From: Dehalobacter sp. CP
Lineage (GTDB): Bacteria; Bacillota_B; Desulfitobacteriia; Desulfitobacteriales; Syntrophobotulaceae
Direction of reading: 5' to 3'
Length of the DNA stretch: 7,580 bases
Assembly (NCBI GenBank): GCA_009910795.1
Contig: VMEE01000080.1
Coordinates: 1 to 7,580, forward strand
Shown here one piece after another: positions 1 to 5,385 of the stretch. The notes under the pieces are model-generated. The model did no database searches, was not told where the DNA came from, and saw only the letters and a list, made by a program, of their open reading frames with translations. A program made the position numbers and the translations under genes. Each line of letters begins with the position of its first letter. Position 1 is the stretch's first letter.

Positions 1-223
1 ATTCGTGTTCATGCCATGTACAGTGCGCCAACATATAGCCTGCTAAATCATGAAAATGTAAAATATCTTTAATAAAAATTTCAGATATTATTAATACATT
101 GGATTTTAAAATTTCAAATCGATGGCAGGAAAAATGGTGGTATTTAGAGCGGTCCTCCTGCGGGATGTGGGCAATATCCTGTGTCACAGGTGATTAGTGG
201 AGGAGAAGACGCCGAAGGGAAGA
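1..223. other. AT-rich non-coding left end
   Basis: No credible gene is visible on either strand in this stretch; the longest readable pieces are around 20 codons. Positions 50-120 are strongly AT-rich and contain short T runs in the leftward direction, for example five T at 130-134 on the minus strand. These could end transcription of the leftward zinc-ribbon gene that stops at 224. No tRNA, attachment-site duplication or integrase is recognisable, so whether this is an element boundary cannot be decided from the window. Confidence 0.5.
55..100. repeat. Interrupted AT-rich inverted repeat
   Basis: AATGTA at 55-60 and AATATCT at 62-68 are mirrored by AGATATT at 83-89 and TACATT at 95-100. 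This gives an imperfect dyad with a 14-nt centre. It lies downstream of the leftward genes in AT-rich DNA. It could be a terminator-like structure, a protein-binding site, or chance in low-complexity sequence; nothing decides between these. Confidence 0.3.
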
Positions 224-373
224 TCAGTCCAACTTACACCCATTGAGGCATTGCCAAGAGCCGCGATAGTAACGGCCTCCGGGACGAAGATTGGCCATGT
301 GCTGACGGCCACAAACCTTGCATTCCATTAAGCCGGTGCTAGGATTAATTAGCTTCATCACTTTTTTGGTCAC
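224..373 (-). CDS. Zinc-ribbon miniprotein, 49 aa
   Basis: This is a short intact reading frame with a GTG start at 373, preceded by a G-rich ribosome-binding sequence (GGGGGTGA). An in-frame ATG at 358 is an alternative start. The protein has two cysteine pairs, CKVC (residues 18-21) and CLNGC (residues 42-46), separated by a basic, aromatic stretch, GGRYYRGSWQC, which is the layout of a single treble-clef or zinc-ribbon knuckle. Small zinc-ribbon proteins with a similar YRGSWQC-x3-C ending are frequent in euryarchaeal genomes and proviruses (recalled family knowledge, not searched). The cysteine spacing and tight ribosome-binding site make it a convincing gene although it is very short. Its role is unknown; nucleic-acid or protein binding is the natural guess. 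It is probably co-transcribed with whatever lies immediately to its right. Confidence 0.75.
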   Translation of the reverse strand: MTKKVMKLINPSTGLMECKVCGRQHMANLRPGGRYYRGSWQCLNGCKLD

Positions 374-387
374 GGTTAGTTCACCCC

Positions 388-573
388 CTACACTAGTGGA
401 TTAGAACCGTACCAAACCAAACCGCGCGGCCAAGTGTTAACTCCATGCATGGAGAGAATCGATTGATCCACTGAGCACCATTTAGTAAGCTTGTTACCCT
501 TGGCTATAAATCTTGCCCATCGGGCCTTTGCCTGTTTTGAGGAAATGGCCGAAGAGACGATCAGACCACTCAT
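388..573 (-). CDS. Hypothetical 61-aa protein, doubtful
   Basis: This is an open frame ending 14 bp before the zinc-ribbon start. I prefer the ATG at 573 because GGTGG precedes it by seven bases; a GTG at 597 would give 69 aa. The protein begins MSGLIVSSAISSKQ, continues with a basic segment (KARWARFIAKGNK) and ends with a Trp- and Gly-containing tail. No family is recognised. In its favour are same-strand position, close spacing and a possible ribosome-binding site. Against it are the short length, an in-frame TATA-like stretch at 503-511 (minus strand TTTATAGC) that may instead be the zinc-ribbon gene's promoter, and a composition that is not clearly protein-like. Confidence 0.35.
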   Translation of the reverse strand: MSGLIVSSAISSKQAKARWARFIAKGNKLTKWCSVDQSILSMHGVNTWPRGLVWYGSNPLV

Positions 574-681
574 CAAGTTCCCACCAAGTAAACTCACCGG
601 CCCCAGACCATCGCTCTTTTTCCTTCCATCTCAAAGCGACTTAGCTACATAGCGTCACTGGATGGATCTCTCTCCCCAGGT

Positions 682-692
682 CTAGATATATC
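682..692 (-). promoter_or_regulatory. Possible TATA box upstream of the left-end genes
   Basis: On the minus strand, GATATATC lies just downstream of the DUF6788-like gene and could serve as an archaeal TATA box for leftward transcription of the 61-aa ORF and the zinc-ribbon gene. The upstream BRE is not convincing and the leader would be about 90 nt, so this is weak. The 598-716 gap otherwise contains no gene that I can support. Confidence 0.25.
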
Positions 693-716
693 CATCGAGG
701 AAGAAGAAAGTTGATT

Positions 717-1115
717 CTAGGGCATTACAGAGAGCCCCAGGGCCTCAGCCTTCAGCTTTCGGGCTTTCTGGAGTGCCGTCTCGTGGTCCACCTTCCTGCA
801 GCTCCCCAGGTGGACATTCCGGACCTTCCCGCCTTCTCTCCAGGAGACCATCCAGTAAAGATAGGTCTTGCTCCCTTTCTTTGTAGTCTTCTCTTTCTCC
901 ATCTGCCAGACCTGCAGGTCTTCCAGCCTGGCAGCTCCCTCCAGGGCCCCATATTTGGCCTTCAGCTCATCGGCCTGCTGCTCCAGCTTCCGGGCCTCTC
1001 TCCTGGCATCTGGCAGGATCTCAGCCGCTTTCATGGCTGCTCGTGCATATCTCTCCAGCTCCATGGCCTCAGTCTTCAGGGCTTTCCTCTTCTCTCCGGC
1101 TGCGGTCTTGTGCAT
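717..1115 (-). CDS. DUF6788-like protein with N-terminal coiled coil
   Basis: This is a 132-aa protein of unknown biochemical role. Residues about 8-60 are almost entirely helix-forming and charged with heptad-like spacing, suggesting a coiled coil or helical hairpin. Residues about 78-120 form a compact module with alternating aromatic strands (KTYLYWMVSWREGGKVRNV) followed by HLGS and an alpha helix. The pattern resembles DUF6788-type proteins and the small AP2-like or integrase-N-terminal fold that binds DNA. That assignment is from memory of the pattern. The ATG at 1115 has no ribosome-binding sequence, but it lies about 26 nt from a TATA-like box, so the transcript is probably leaderless. 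The gene is isolated from the packaging operon by an oligo-T terminator and has its own promoter flanked by inverted repeats. This context fits a regulator or an accessory gene under tight repression. Confidence 0.75.
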   Translation of the reverse strand: MHKTAAGEKRKALKTEAMELERYARAAMKAAEILPDARREARKLEQQADELKAKYGALEGAARLEDLQVWQMEKEKTTKKGSKTYLYWMVSWREGGKVRNVHLGSCRKVDHETALQKARKLKAEALGLSVMP

Positions 1116-1120
1116 ACAAT

Positions 1121-1170
1121 ATAGTACTATGACATTTTACTTAAATCTTTCTACAATGTCATAGAACTAT
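1121..1170. repeat. 16-bp inverted repeat flanking a TATA box (putative operator)
   Basis: The left arm ATAGTACTATGACATT (1121-1136) and the right arm AATGTCATAGAACTAT (1155-1170) are inverted copies with one mismatch in 16 bp, separated by 18 bp. Each arm also has inner symmetry; ATAGTACTAT is a perfect 10-bp palindrome. The 18-bp centre holds the BRE/TATA of the leftward gene starting at 1115, so a protein bound to both arms would bracket the site of TBP/TFB binding. Arm centres are about 34 bp apart, roughly three helical turns, placing them on nearly the same DNA face. Repression or autoregulation is inferred. Confidence 0.7.
1138..1152 (-). promoter_or_regulatory. BRE/TATA promoter for a leaderless transcript
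   Basis: Read on the minus strand, AGAAAG (1152-1147) followed by ATTTAAGTA (1146-1138) matches an archaeal purine-rich BRE plus TATA box. Placing the start site at the usual distance of about 26 nt from the TATA centre gives about 1116, next to the ATG at 1115. The absence of a Shine-Dalgarno sequence before that ATG agrees with a leaderless mRNA. Confidence 0.6.
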
Positions 1171-1176
1171 GTGGGG

Positions 1177-1185
1177 AAAAAAAAA
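1177..1185 (-). terminator. Oligo-T terminator of the packaging operon
   Basis: Nine consecutive T on the minus strand, about 20 bp after the stop of the 184-aa gene, are flanked by GC-rich sequence. Archaeal RNA polymerase terminates at such U tracts without needing a hairpin. The tract separates the long leftward operon from the independently promoted DUF6788-like gene. Confidence 0.6.
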
Positions 1186-1204
1186 GGAGTCGGCGGAATT
1201 CTTC

Positions 1205-1759
1205 TCAATCCATTTTCACGAAGTCTGTTAGGATTTCGGTGTAAGCTTCAACCTTTCGCTTTGCATCCAACACCAGAGGCCTCAGAGGACCACGAACGGC
1301 CTCTTCCCTACGCGCCTCCTCCTCCACAACGGGCATCTTTCGGATTTCGTCTAGACTGTATCTCCCACTGTTACGCGCGTATATGCGTTGGACCATTGAT
1401 TCAGCACTCGGGCCCATGCTCGCTTTGCGTTGAAGCTCTGCGCGTTCCTGGAGTATCTGACAAAATCTCCGTCCATCTATCTCGATCAGCTTTTGTGCTG
1501 CAGCCTCAATGGCCGTGATCTTGGATTTCCGGGTGTTGATCTCATCCCACAGACCATCGAGCTTTTCCTGAGAGACCACTATCGTTTTCCCTTTCTGATC
1601 GAATGCTACGCAGTCAGTGGTCTTTTCAAGTAGCGGGGGGATTTCTTCTTTGAGGTTTTTCCAGAGCTTCGCAAGCCGTATAGTGGCATCTATGCTCCCT
1701 CGGCAGCCGTCGTCCTCCACCAATCTTGATTCTAACCAGTTTTTAGCATCGTTTTTCAT
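1205..1759 (-). CDS. Hypothetical helical protein, 184 aa, last gene of the operon
   Basis: I do not recognise this protein. It starts with ATG at 1759 behind a good ribosome-binding site, AAGGTGA at 1772-1766, and follows the terminase nuclease gene after a 20-bp AT-rich spacer. The sequence is highly charged and predicted to be mostly alpha-helical. A short beta-like insert (TTDCVAFDQKGKTIVVSQEK) lies near residues 47-66. A long helical C-terminal half is rich in Glu, Arg and Lys. There is no signal peptide, membrane segment or metal-binding cluster. In many tailed viruses the gene after the terminase encodes the portal, but this protein is far too short and shows no portal-like features. 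A packaging accessory or a small structural protein is possible but unproven. Confidence 0.75.
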   Translation of the reverse strand: MKNDAKNWLESRLVEDDGCRGSIDATIRLAKLWKNLKEEIPPLLEKTTDCVAFDQKGKTIVVSQEKLDGLWDEINTRKSKITAIEAAAQKLIEIDGRRFCQILQERAELQRKASMGPSAESMVQRIYARNSGRYSLDEIRKMPVVEEEARREEAVRGPLRPLVLDAKRKVEAYTEILTDFVKMD

Positions 1760-1779
1760 TTCAATTCACCTTTATTTTT

Positions 1780-2457
1780 TTAATATGGACCCGAGTCCCA
1801 GTCTTGATCGATCAATCTTTGATCAAATAGATTCGATAGGCCGGGAAAAGAGTCTATCCCAGGCTCACCGAGTGGCGGCAGCCAGGGGTCAACCCAGGGA
1901 TGCTGCTCCGCCCACCAGGCCGCCAGAGCCACGCTGAGAACCAGGTCGTCGTGGTCCTGCTCTCTCCATGCTGAATAGGAGTCATGAGCGGTGATAGGGT
2001 CGATTTTGACCTTGAAGGTCAATAGTTCGCTCTGCAAGACTGAGGCCAATGGCAATTTTTTTGAGATCTTCAGCCGTCCACTCTGGAGGAGTACTTGCAG
2101 GCTGCCCACAAGATCACGTTTGGGCACTCTCCAGGTGCCGCTTTCATGTGAGGCCTTGTCTCCGCCGTGGATCAGCACGCCCACAGGATCGAGCCCGGCC
2201 TGCCGAAAGAGGTCAACTACTGGAGCCCCTACACCCGTTTGATCGACGATGAGATCGGCTTTATGTTCCAGGGTCGGGTGATGCATCATCGATGAAACTC
2301 TGTCCACAATCTGAGGATAGGGCACGTTTCGCACTCGCTCTAAATGCCTCACCTGATAGCTATTTTCCAGGTGATCCCCCACACGCTCCAGGATACTGGC
2401 GGCCGTGTAATCATTGGCCTGCCCCAAATCCAGACCGACATAAAATTTAGTCAACAT
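1780..2457 (-). CDS. Terminase large subunit, RNase H-fold nuclease half
   Basis: This 225-aa protein corresponds to the C-terminal nuclease domain of a tailed-virus terminase large subunit, which cuts concatemeric DNA during head filling. The first strand FYVGLDLGQANDYTA places the first catalytic Asp at residue 10. A second acidic residue lies in LIVDQTGVG (Asp72). The third motif, HDDLVLSVALAAW, gives Asp170/Asp171. The middle segment with VPKRDLVGSLQVLL is also typical of this family. No ATPase motif is present; that half is the separate gene immediately upstream. The ATG at 2457 overlaps the upstream stop in the 7-base string ATGTTGA and has its own ribosome-binding site (GGAG at 2468-2465, seven bases away). 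Translation is therefore probably coupled but yields a separate polypeptide. The three acidic motifs appear intact, so it looks functional. Confidence 0.88.
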   Translation of the reverse strand: MLTKFYVGLDLGQANDYTAASILERVGDHLENSYQVRHLERVRNVPYPQIVDRVSSMMHHPTLEHKADLIVDQTGVGAPVVDLFRQAGLDPVGVLIHGGDKASHESGTWRVPKRDLVGSLQVLLQSGRLKISKKLPLASVLQSELLTFKVKIDPITAHDSYSAWREQDHDDLVLSVALAAWWAEQHPWVDPWLPPLGEPGIDSFPGLSNLFDQRLIDQDWDSGPY

Positions 2458-3215
2458 TGGTCAACTCCAAACAATGGTTCAACCTCATCGCTTACCGCCG
2501 CAGCTACTTGATCAAATGTGAAAACGCTATCAATGGTCTCCATAAACACACAATGATATTCCTGCTCAAACCAGGGGTTCGTCCGACGCTCCTCTTCCAA
2601 GAACTCTTTCGATATGCGCGGGCACATCTCCGCCGGGATCTCATACTGCTCCCACATGTCCCTCTGCTCGCTCCATATCATGTGAAAATGGCCCCTCTTG
2701 CCAAAGGGAGTGCTCATCAAGACATGCCTTCCATTGGAGACCGCAAGCATCGGCCTGACACTATTATATAAATCATCTAATACCCTGCTGGCCTCATCTT
2801 CTAGCAACAGGGTCACGGCCGAAAAGCTTCGGGCCGATTTCTCGCTACCAGGCCTGGCTATGAAGCGGTTGCCATTGCTGAACCGGACTGCCAACTTGGT
2901 GTCCGTGCTCAGGTAGTCGCTTGGAAGCTCTACTGCTCCCCGGAACTCATCGAATTTTAACATCAGCTCAGAGCTCTGGTCTTGCGTCGGAGCTATGACC
3001 AGGCCGAAGGAGGGCCGGCGATAGATGCTTTCATGCAGGCCCAAAGCGGCACAGACCGTTGATTTACCGCTCTGCCTGGAGCAGTTGAGGATGATCTTCC
3101 TTGATCTGCTCCTCAGAAGGGATGCCTGCCATGGATCAGGATGGAAGCCTAGGACCTCCTTCGCCCACAAGACTGGATCTAGGGAGTGCGCCAGGTCGTC
3201 ACTTGTGGATGACAT
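2451..3215 (-). CDS. terL: Terminase large subunit, ATPase half
   Basis: This 254-aa packaging-motor ATPase powers DNA translocation into the procapsid. It shows an adenine-contact element DPWQ (27-30), a Walker A variant CSRQSGKST (45-53), a Walker B LLLEDEA (136-142) with the catalytic Glu after the Asp, and the coupling motif MSTPFG (167-172). The C-terminal part, through NPWFEQEYHCVF, matches the region that usually leads directly into the nuclease domain. Here the frame stops after FGVDQC and the nuclease continues as an overlapping gene. The usual full-length protein is about 450-550 aa, and the two halves together give 479 aa. The ATG at 3215 lies 17 bases inside the upstream small-subunit gene. 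The symbol denotes only the ATPase part of TerL. Confidence 0.9.
   Translation of the reverse strand: MSSTSDDLAHSLDPVLWAKEVLGFHPDPWQASLLRSRSRKIILNCSRQSGKSTVCAALGLHESIYRRPSFGLVIAPTQDQSSELMLKFDEFRGAVELPSDYLSTDTKLAVRFSNGNRFIARPGSEKSARSFSAVTLLLEDEASRVLDDLYNSVRPMLAVSNGRHVLMSTPFGKRGHFHMIWSEQRDMWEQYEIPAEMCPRISKEFLEEERRTNPWFEQEYHCVFMETIDSVFTFDQVAAAVSDEVEPLFGVDQC
2458..2468 (-). promoter_or_regulatory. Ribosome-binding site of the separate nuclease gene
   Basis: GGAG at 2468-2465, seven bases before the ATG at 2457, lies inside the last codons of the ATPase gene. It shows that the nuclease can be initiated on its own. Together with the TGA in the nuclease frame at 2463-2461, it argues against a fused product made by frameshifting. 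Confidence 0.6.
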
Positions 3216-3705
3216 TGACCACCGCCTGCCTTGCGTCGGGATAGGGCTCCAGGGCCGTTATGATCAGGGTCCGAAGCTCAACCCATTCAGGATTATTTAT
3301 GATGGTGATTTGGGCAGGTGGTGCTTCCCTGATCCTATCCAGGGCCTTACCCATCAACTCCACATATCCCCGCGCCTCCCTGGAGACCATGGCCCATGAT
3401 TTGGGATCTTCTTTGGCATTCTGCTGCTCCAGGGCATCCAGGGCTTTCTTCTGCAGGCCGATAACGAGCTGGAGATAGGTATCTCCCTTATGGACATCCG
3501 CCCGCTCTATCTCATCTGCCAGGGCTTTAAGATCATTTGATTTAGATAATATTGCAGGTAATTTATTTTGCGCATAATAATCTAGATCCTGATATCTGAT
3601 GTCTGGATAATCTTCGACTATTTTCGAATATTCTTCTCCAGAAGCCAGCCGCCTTATGATTTCATCGCTCTGAGGGTGGGCTTCAATCTTGCACTTCCTT
3701 CCCAT
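3199..3705 (-). CDS. terS: Terminase small subunit-like DNA-binding protein
   Basis: This 168-aa protein lies immediately upstream of the terminase ATPase, the normal place for the small subunit that recognises viral DNA and loads the motor. Residues about 9-50 contain a compact helical segment (SDEIIRRLASGEEYSKIVED followed by YPDIRYQDLDYYAQNKL) that fits a helix-turn-helix. Residues 55-115 are long helices suited to oligomer formation. The C-terminal INNPEWVELRTLIITALEPY and PDARQAV segment resembles a tail recurring in terminase small-subunit-like proteins of environmental viruses (recalled, not searched). The ATG at 3705 has GAGGAG nine bases upstream. The end overlaps the ATPase start by 17 bp. 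The small-subunit call rests on position plus this architecture, as these proteins diverge quickly. Confidence 0.75.
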   Translation of the reverse strand: MGRKCKIEAHPQSDEIIRRLASGEEYSKIVEDYPDIRYQDLDYYAQNKLPAILSKSNDLKALADEIERADVHKGDTYLQLVIGLQKKALDALEQQNAKEDPKSWAMVSREARGYVELMGKALDRIREAPPAQITIINNPEWVELRTLIITALEPYPDARQAVVNVIHK

Positions 3706-3708
3706 CGC

Positions 3709-3840
3709 TCAGCTCTCCTCGCTCACAGGCCTGTCGTACTGTCGCCGGTCATATCGCCGGGCTCTTCGTCTCGAGCTCCGCTCGTTCGCTTTCAAGATGT
3801 TTACCCTAGCCCATCGTGAGTGACATTTTCCTTTGCCCAT
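3709..3840 (-). CDS. Arginine-rich 43-aa protein
   Basis: This small frame has ATG at 3840 and stops three bases before the terminase small-subunit start at 3705. AGGAG stands ten bases before the ATG. The protein starts MGKGKCHSRWARVNILKANE and is followed by a run with many arginines (SSRRRARRYDRRQYDRP) and an acidic end. This composition suggests nucleic-acid contact. No family is recognised. Its first 40 bases overlap the end of the 54-aa gene in another frame, which is long for two real genes. However, it fills the gap before the small-subunit gene exactly, and its stop is close enough to couple translation. Confidence 0.55.
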   Translation of the reverse strand: MGKGKCHSRWARVNILKANERSSRRRARRYDRRQYDRPVSEES

Positions 3841-3965
3841 AATGCTCTAGCTCCTGGTCTCCTGCTGTCTAGTCTCTCATCAATCCGCCTGATCTCATCC
3901 GCCGCCCGGCTGATCTTTTCTAAAAGAAGCAAGCGGCGCTTCTGCAGGGCCTCAGGCTCGCTCAT
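3801..3965 (-). CDS. Small helical protein, 54 aa
   Basis: The ATG at 3965 overlaps the stop of the 137-aa gene in an ATGA junction and is preceded by GGGGGAGAAG, so initiation is well supported. Residues 4-35 form one charged amphipathic helix (ALQKRRLLLLEKISRAADEI then RRIDERLD) with leucine spacing compatible with a short coiled coil. The remainder is probably disordered. There is no recognised family. Small helical proteins of this kind are common between the replication and packaging genes of tailed viruses, but the function here is unknown. Confidence 0.65.
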   Translation of the reverse strand: MSEPEALQKRRLLLLEKISRAADEIRRIDERLDSRRPGARALWAKENVTHDGLG

Positions 3966-4375
3966 GGCTTCTCCCCCTCGATTTTTTCAATCTCCAGCAG
4001 ATAACGTCCCTGGGCAGCCAAAATTTTTTGATGTTTATGCAATCCAGCCGCTTCTTCTCCTGTCGCTATCACTGGGTTTCTTGGAGTCCATAGATAATGT
4101 TCCACAATATAATTATCATAAAATCCGTCGCCGGTGGTTTGGCGAATGGTATTCATTGCAAACCGTCTGACATTTTTTATATGTGGTTTAAGCCGTTCGA
4201 ATAAACGGATTACATCGTCTAGGGAGTGTCCTTTATCGAGATATGCCATAAGCTTAGATTTGCATATGTCGCATTGGCTGAAGCCGTGCTTCCATTTTCG
4301 CCTATTCTGAAGCTTTAGGATCAATTTTGCTTGGTTCTCCTCAATATTTGATCCCAAGATGGGAATATCGGTCAT
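3962..4375 (-). CDS. Hypothetical 137-aa protein with a CxxC motif
   Basis: I choose the ATG at 4375, which overlaps the upstream stop as ATGA and follows the ribosome-binding sequence GGGGAGG. The frame is open further upstream to an ATG at 4459, but that extension lies wholly inside the upstream gene and reads as a Gly/Arg-rich shadow. The protein has a basic patch followed by CDIC (35-38) with nearby His30. No second cysteine pair is present, so a classical zinc finger is not complete unless the protein dimerises or histidines help. A helical stretch, HSLDDVIRLFERLKPHIKN, follows. No family is recognised. Position between the replicase and the packaging genes suggests a viral accessory or regulatory protein. 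Confidence 0.75.
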   Translation of the reverse strand: MTDIPILGSNIEENQAKLILKLQNRRKWKHGFSQCDICKSKLMAYLDKGHSLDDVIRLFERLKPHIKNVRRFAMNTIRQTTGDGFYDNYIVEHYLWTPRNPVIATGEEAAGLHKHQKILAAQGRYLLEIEKIEGEKP

Positions 4376-5385
4376 GCCTTTGCCTCCCCTGCTCTTCGCT
4401 GCCTGTAGCCGGTGCCGCCCCCCGCCCGGTGAAAGGATTCGTAGTTGACCTGGAGCCAACCCTCAACTTCTTCAAGCGGCAGTTTCAGAGCATTGGAGAT
4501 CTTACGAGGATCCACCCAGCCGTTCATGCCAAATTCTGAGATTGCCGCCGCTCGGATCTTCTCGGCGGTGGAGCTGTTCTCTTGAGAATTGGTATTTGCG
4601 AGATCTTCCCGCCTACCAGGCAGTGGTGTGTCTTTTCGGGGATGGGGCCCTATGCCACTCCGTCCATATGTGGCTCCACCGTTTTTCTCAGTGGAGTCGC
4701 CAGTGGAGTCGCTTTTAGAACCTATTAAATCACTATCAGTAACTATATTATTAACTATACAAACTCCACCAACTCCATTAACTCCGCTCTTTTCATGAAA
4801 TTGCTTTTCATCTCGGATTTTCTCCATTTCACCAGAAAATTTCTCTCTCTCATTTTCCGTGGAGCCGGTGGAGTTTGTGGAGCTGTTGGGTTTATTGCTA
4901 TCGTTTTTATTGGCTCCACCCACTGGAGTCGGCGTGAGACGTGTCTCCACCACTGGAGCTAGGAGCCAGCCCCGCGGTCTGGAGCCATTCATCAGTCTCT
5001 GGACTTTGAGGTGCTTGCCATCGGGACTCACCACCAGCTTGCCTGCTGCATGGAGGCCTTTGGTGAGTGAATCCACGGTGGGCTTCTGGGTGAAGATACC
5101 GATCTTCGCCAGCTCCGCCAGGGTTTCGGAAGGCAAAAGGAACAGCCCCTCATCAGTCTCCCTGCCGATCACCCGGCCCAGAATGGTCATCTTAGCCTCT
5201 CTGGATTGAATCAACCCCGGATTGCTGGCGAGGAGTTCTCGCAGGCCGGCCAGGAACTTCTCGACCTCGGTCTCCTCAGTCACCATTCGGCCCTGCTCCT
5301 CAATGGCCAAGTCGAGGCTTGAGACGAACCTTTCTGCGAACTCCAGGAACACTTCTCCAAAAGGCGACTCACAGAGCAGAGCCAT
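4372..5385 (-). CDS. C-terminal winged-helix arm of the PrimPol-helicase, in the -1 frame
   Basis: This 337-aa frame appears to be the C-terminal part of the large replication protein rather than an independent gene. Its ATG at 5385 lacks a ribosome-binding site and sits in the loop of a strong hairpin. The same frame reads naturally upstream of it as WQDGDYLLTAQSC from 5424, directly joining the helicase sequence. Residues about 1-45 continue the helical end of the helicase. Residues about 55-145 (ILGRVIGRETDEGLFLLPSE, later GLHAAGKLVVSPDGKHL and SRPRGWLLAP) look like the winged-helix module found after DUF927-type helicases. Residues about 150-270 are an Asn/Ser/Thr/Gly linker. Residues 275-337 form a second small helical DNA-binding-like domain ending in GGGTGYRQR. 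The linker DNA is unusually repetitive. If translated alone it would lack any catalytic motif. Confidence 0.75.
   Translation of the reverse strand: MALLCESPFGEVFLEFAERFVSSLDLAIEEQGRMVTEETEVEKFLAGLRELLASNPGLIQSREAKMTILGRVIGRETDEGLFLLPSETLAELAKIGIFTQKPTVDSLTKGLHAAGKLVVSPDGKHLKVQRLMNGSRPRGWLLAPVVETRLTPTPVGGANKNDSNKPNSSTNSTGSTENEREKFSGEMEKIRDEKQFHEKSGVNGVGGVCIVNNIVTDSDLIGSKSDSTGDSTEKNGGATYGRSGIGPHPRKDTPLPGRREDLANTNSQENSSTAEKIRAAAISEFGMNGWVDPRKISNALKLPLEEVEGWLQVNYESFHRAGGGTGYRQRRAGEAKA
4568..4967. repeat. Cluster of GTGGAG/CTCCAC repeats with AT-rich core (iteron-like)
   Basis: The hexamer GTGGAG or its complement occurs at 4568, 4674, 4691, 4703, 4764, 4859, 4868, 4877, 4914 and 4945. Chance would give well under one occurrence in this length. 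Organised subrepeats are a tandem 12-mer CAGTGGAGTCGC at 4689-4712, three tandem AACTCC-type 9-mers at 4762-4788, three GTGGAG spaced exactly nine bases at 4859-4882, and two CTCCAC-CACTGGAG hairpins at 4914-4928 and 4945-4958. An AT-rich stretch with TAACTATA twice lies at about 4713-4763. All this encodes the low-complexity linker of the replication protein. It may be an origin of replication or simply slippage-born linker DNA. Confidence 0.55.

Noticed and set aside
1..223. tRNA gene or attachment site at the left end
   Set aside because: No cloverleaf-compatible stems or T-loop sequence were seen, and no duplicated border can be tested inside this window.
711..1124. 137-aa plus-strand ORF rich in Leu, Pro and Gly
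   Set aside because: It is the antisense of the DUF6788-like gene. It has low-complexity Leu/Gln/Pro composition, no ribosome-binding site and no recognisable domain.
1205..1759. 184-aa protein as a portal protein because it follows TerL
   Set aside because: It is less than half the usual portal length, and its charged helical sequence shows no portal-like pattern.
2451..2470. Programmed frameshift fusing the terminase ATPase and nuclease
   Set aside because: No slippery heptamer lies in the narrow window between the TGA in the nuclease frame (2463-2461) and the ATPase stop. The nuclease has its own ribosome-binding site.
3962..4459. Start of the CxxC protein at ATG 4459, giving 165 aa
   Set aside because: The first 28 residues lie entirely within the upstream gene and are shadow-like. 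The ATG at 4375 has an ATGA overlap and a clear ribosome-binding site.
4668..4967. CRISPR-like array from the repeated GTGGAG units
   Set aside because: The units are 6-12 bp, in both orientations and irregularly spaced, with no constant 25-40 bp repeats or equal spacers.
4859..5209. Plus-strand ORFs opposite the winged-helix arm and linker
   Set aside because: They are antisense shadows of a region with recognisable protein features on the minus strand. They have no ribosome-binding site or conserved motif.
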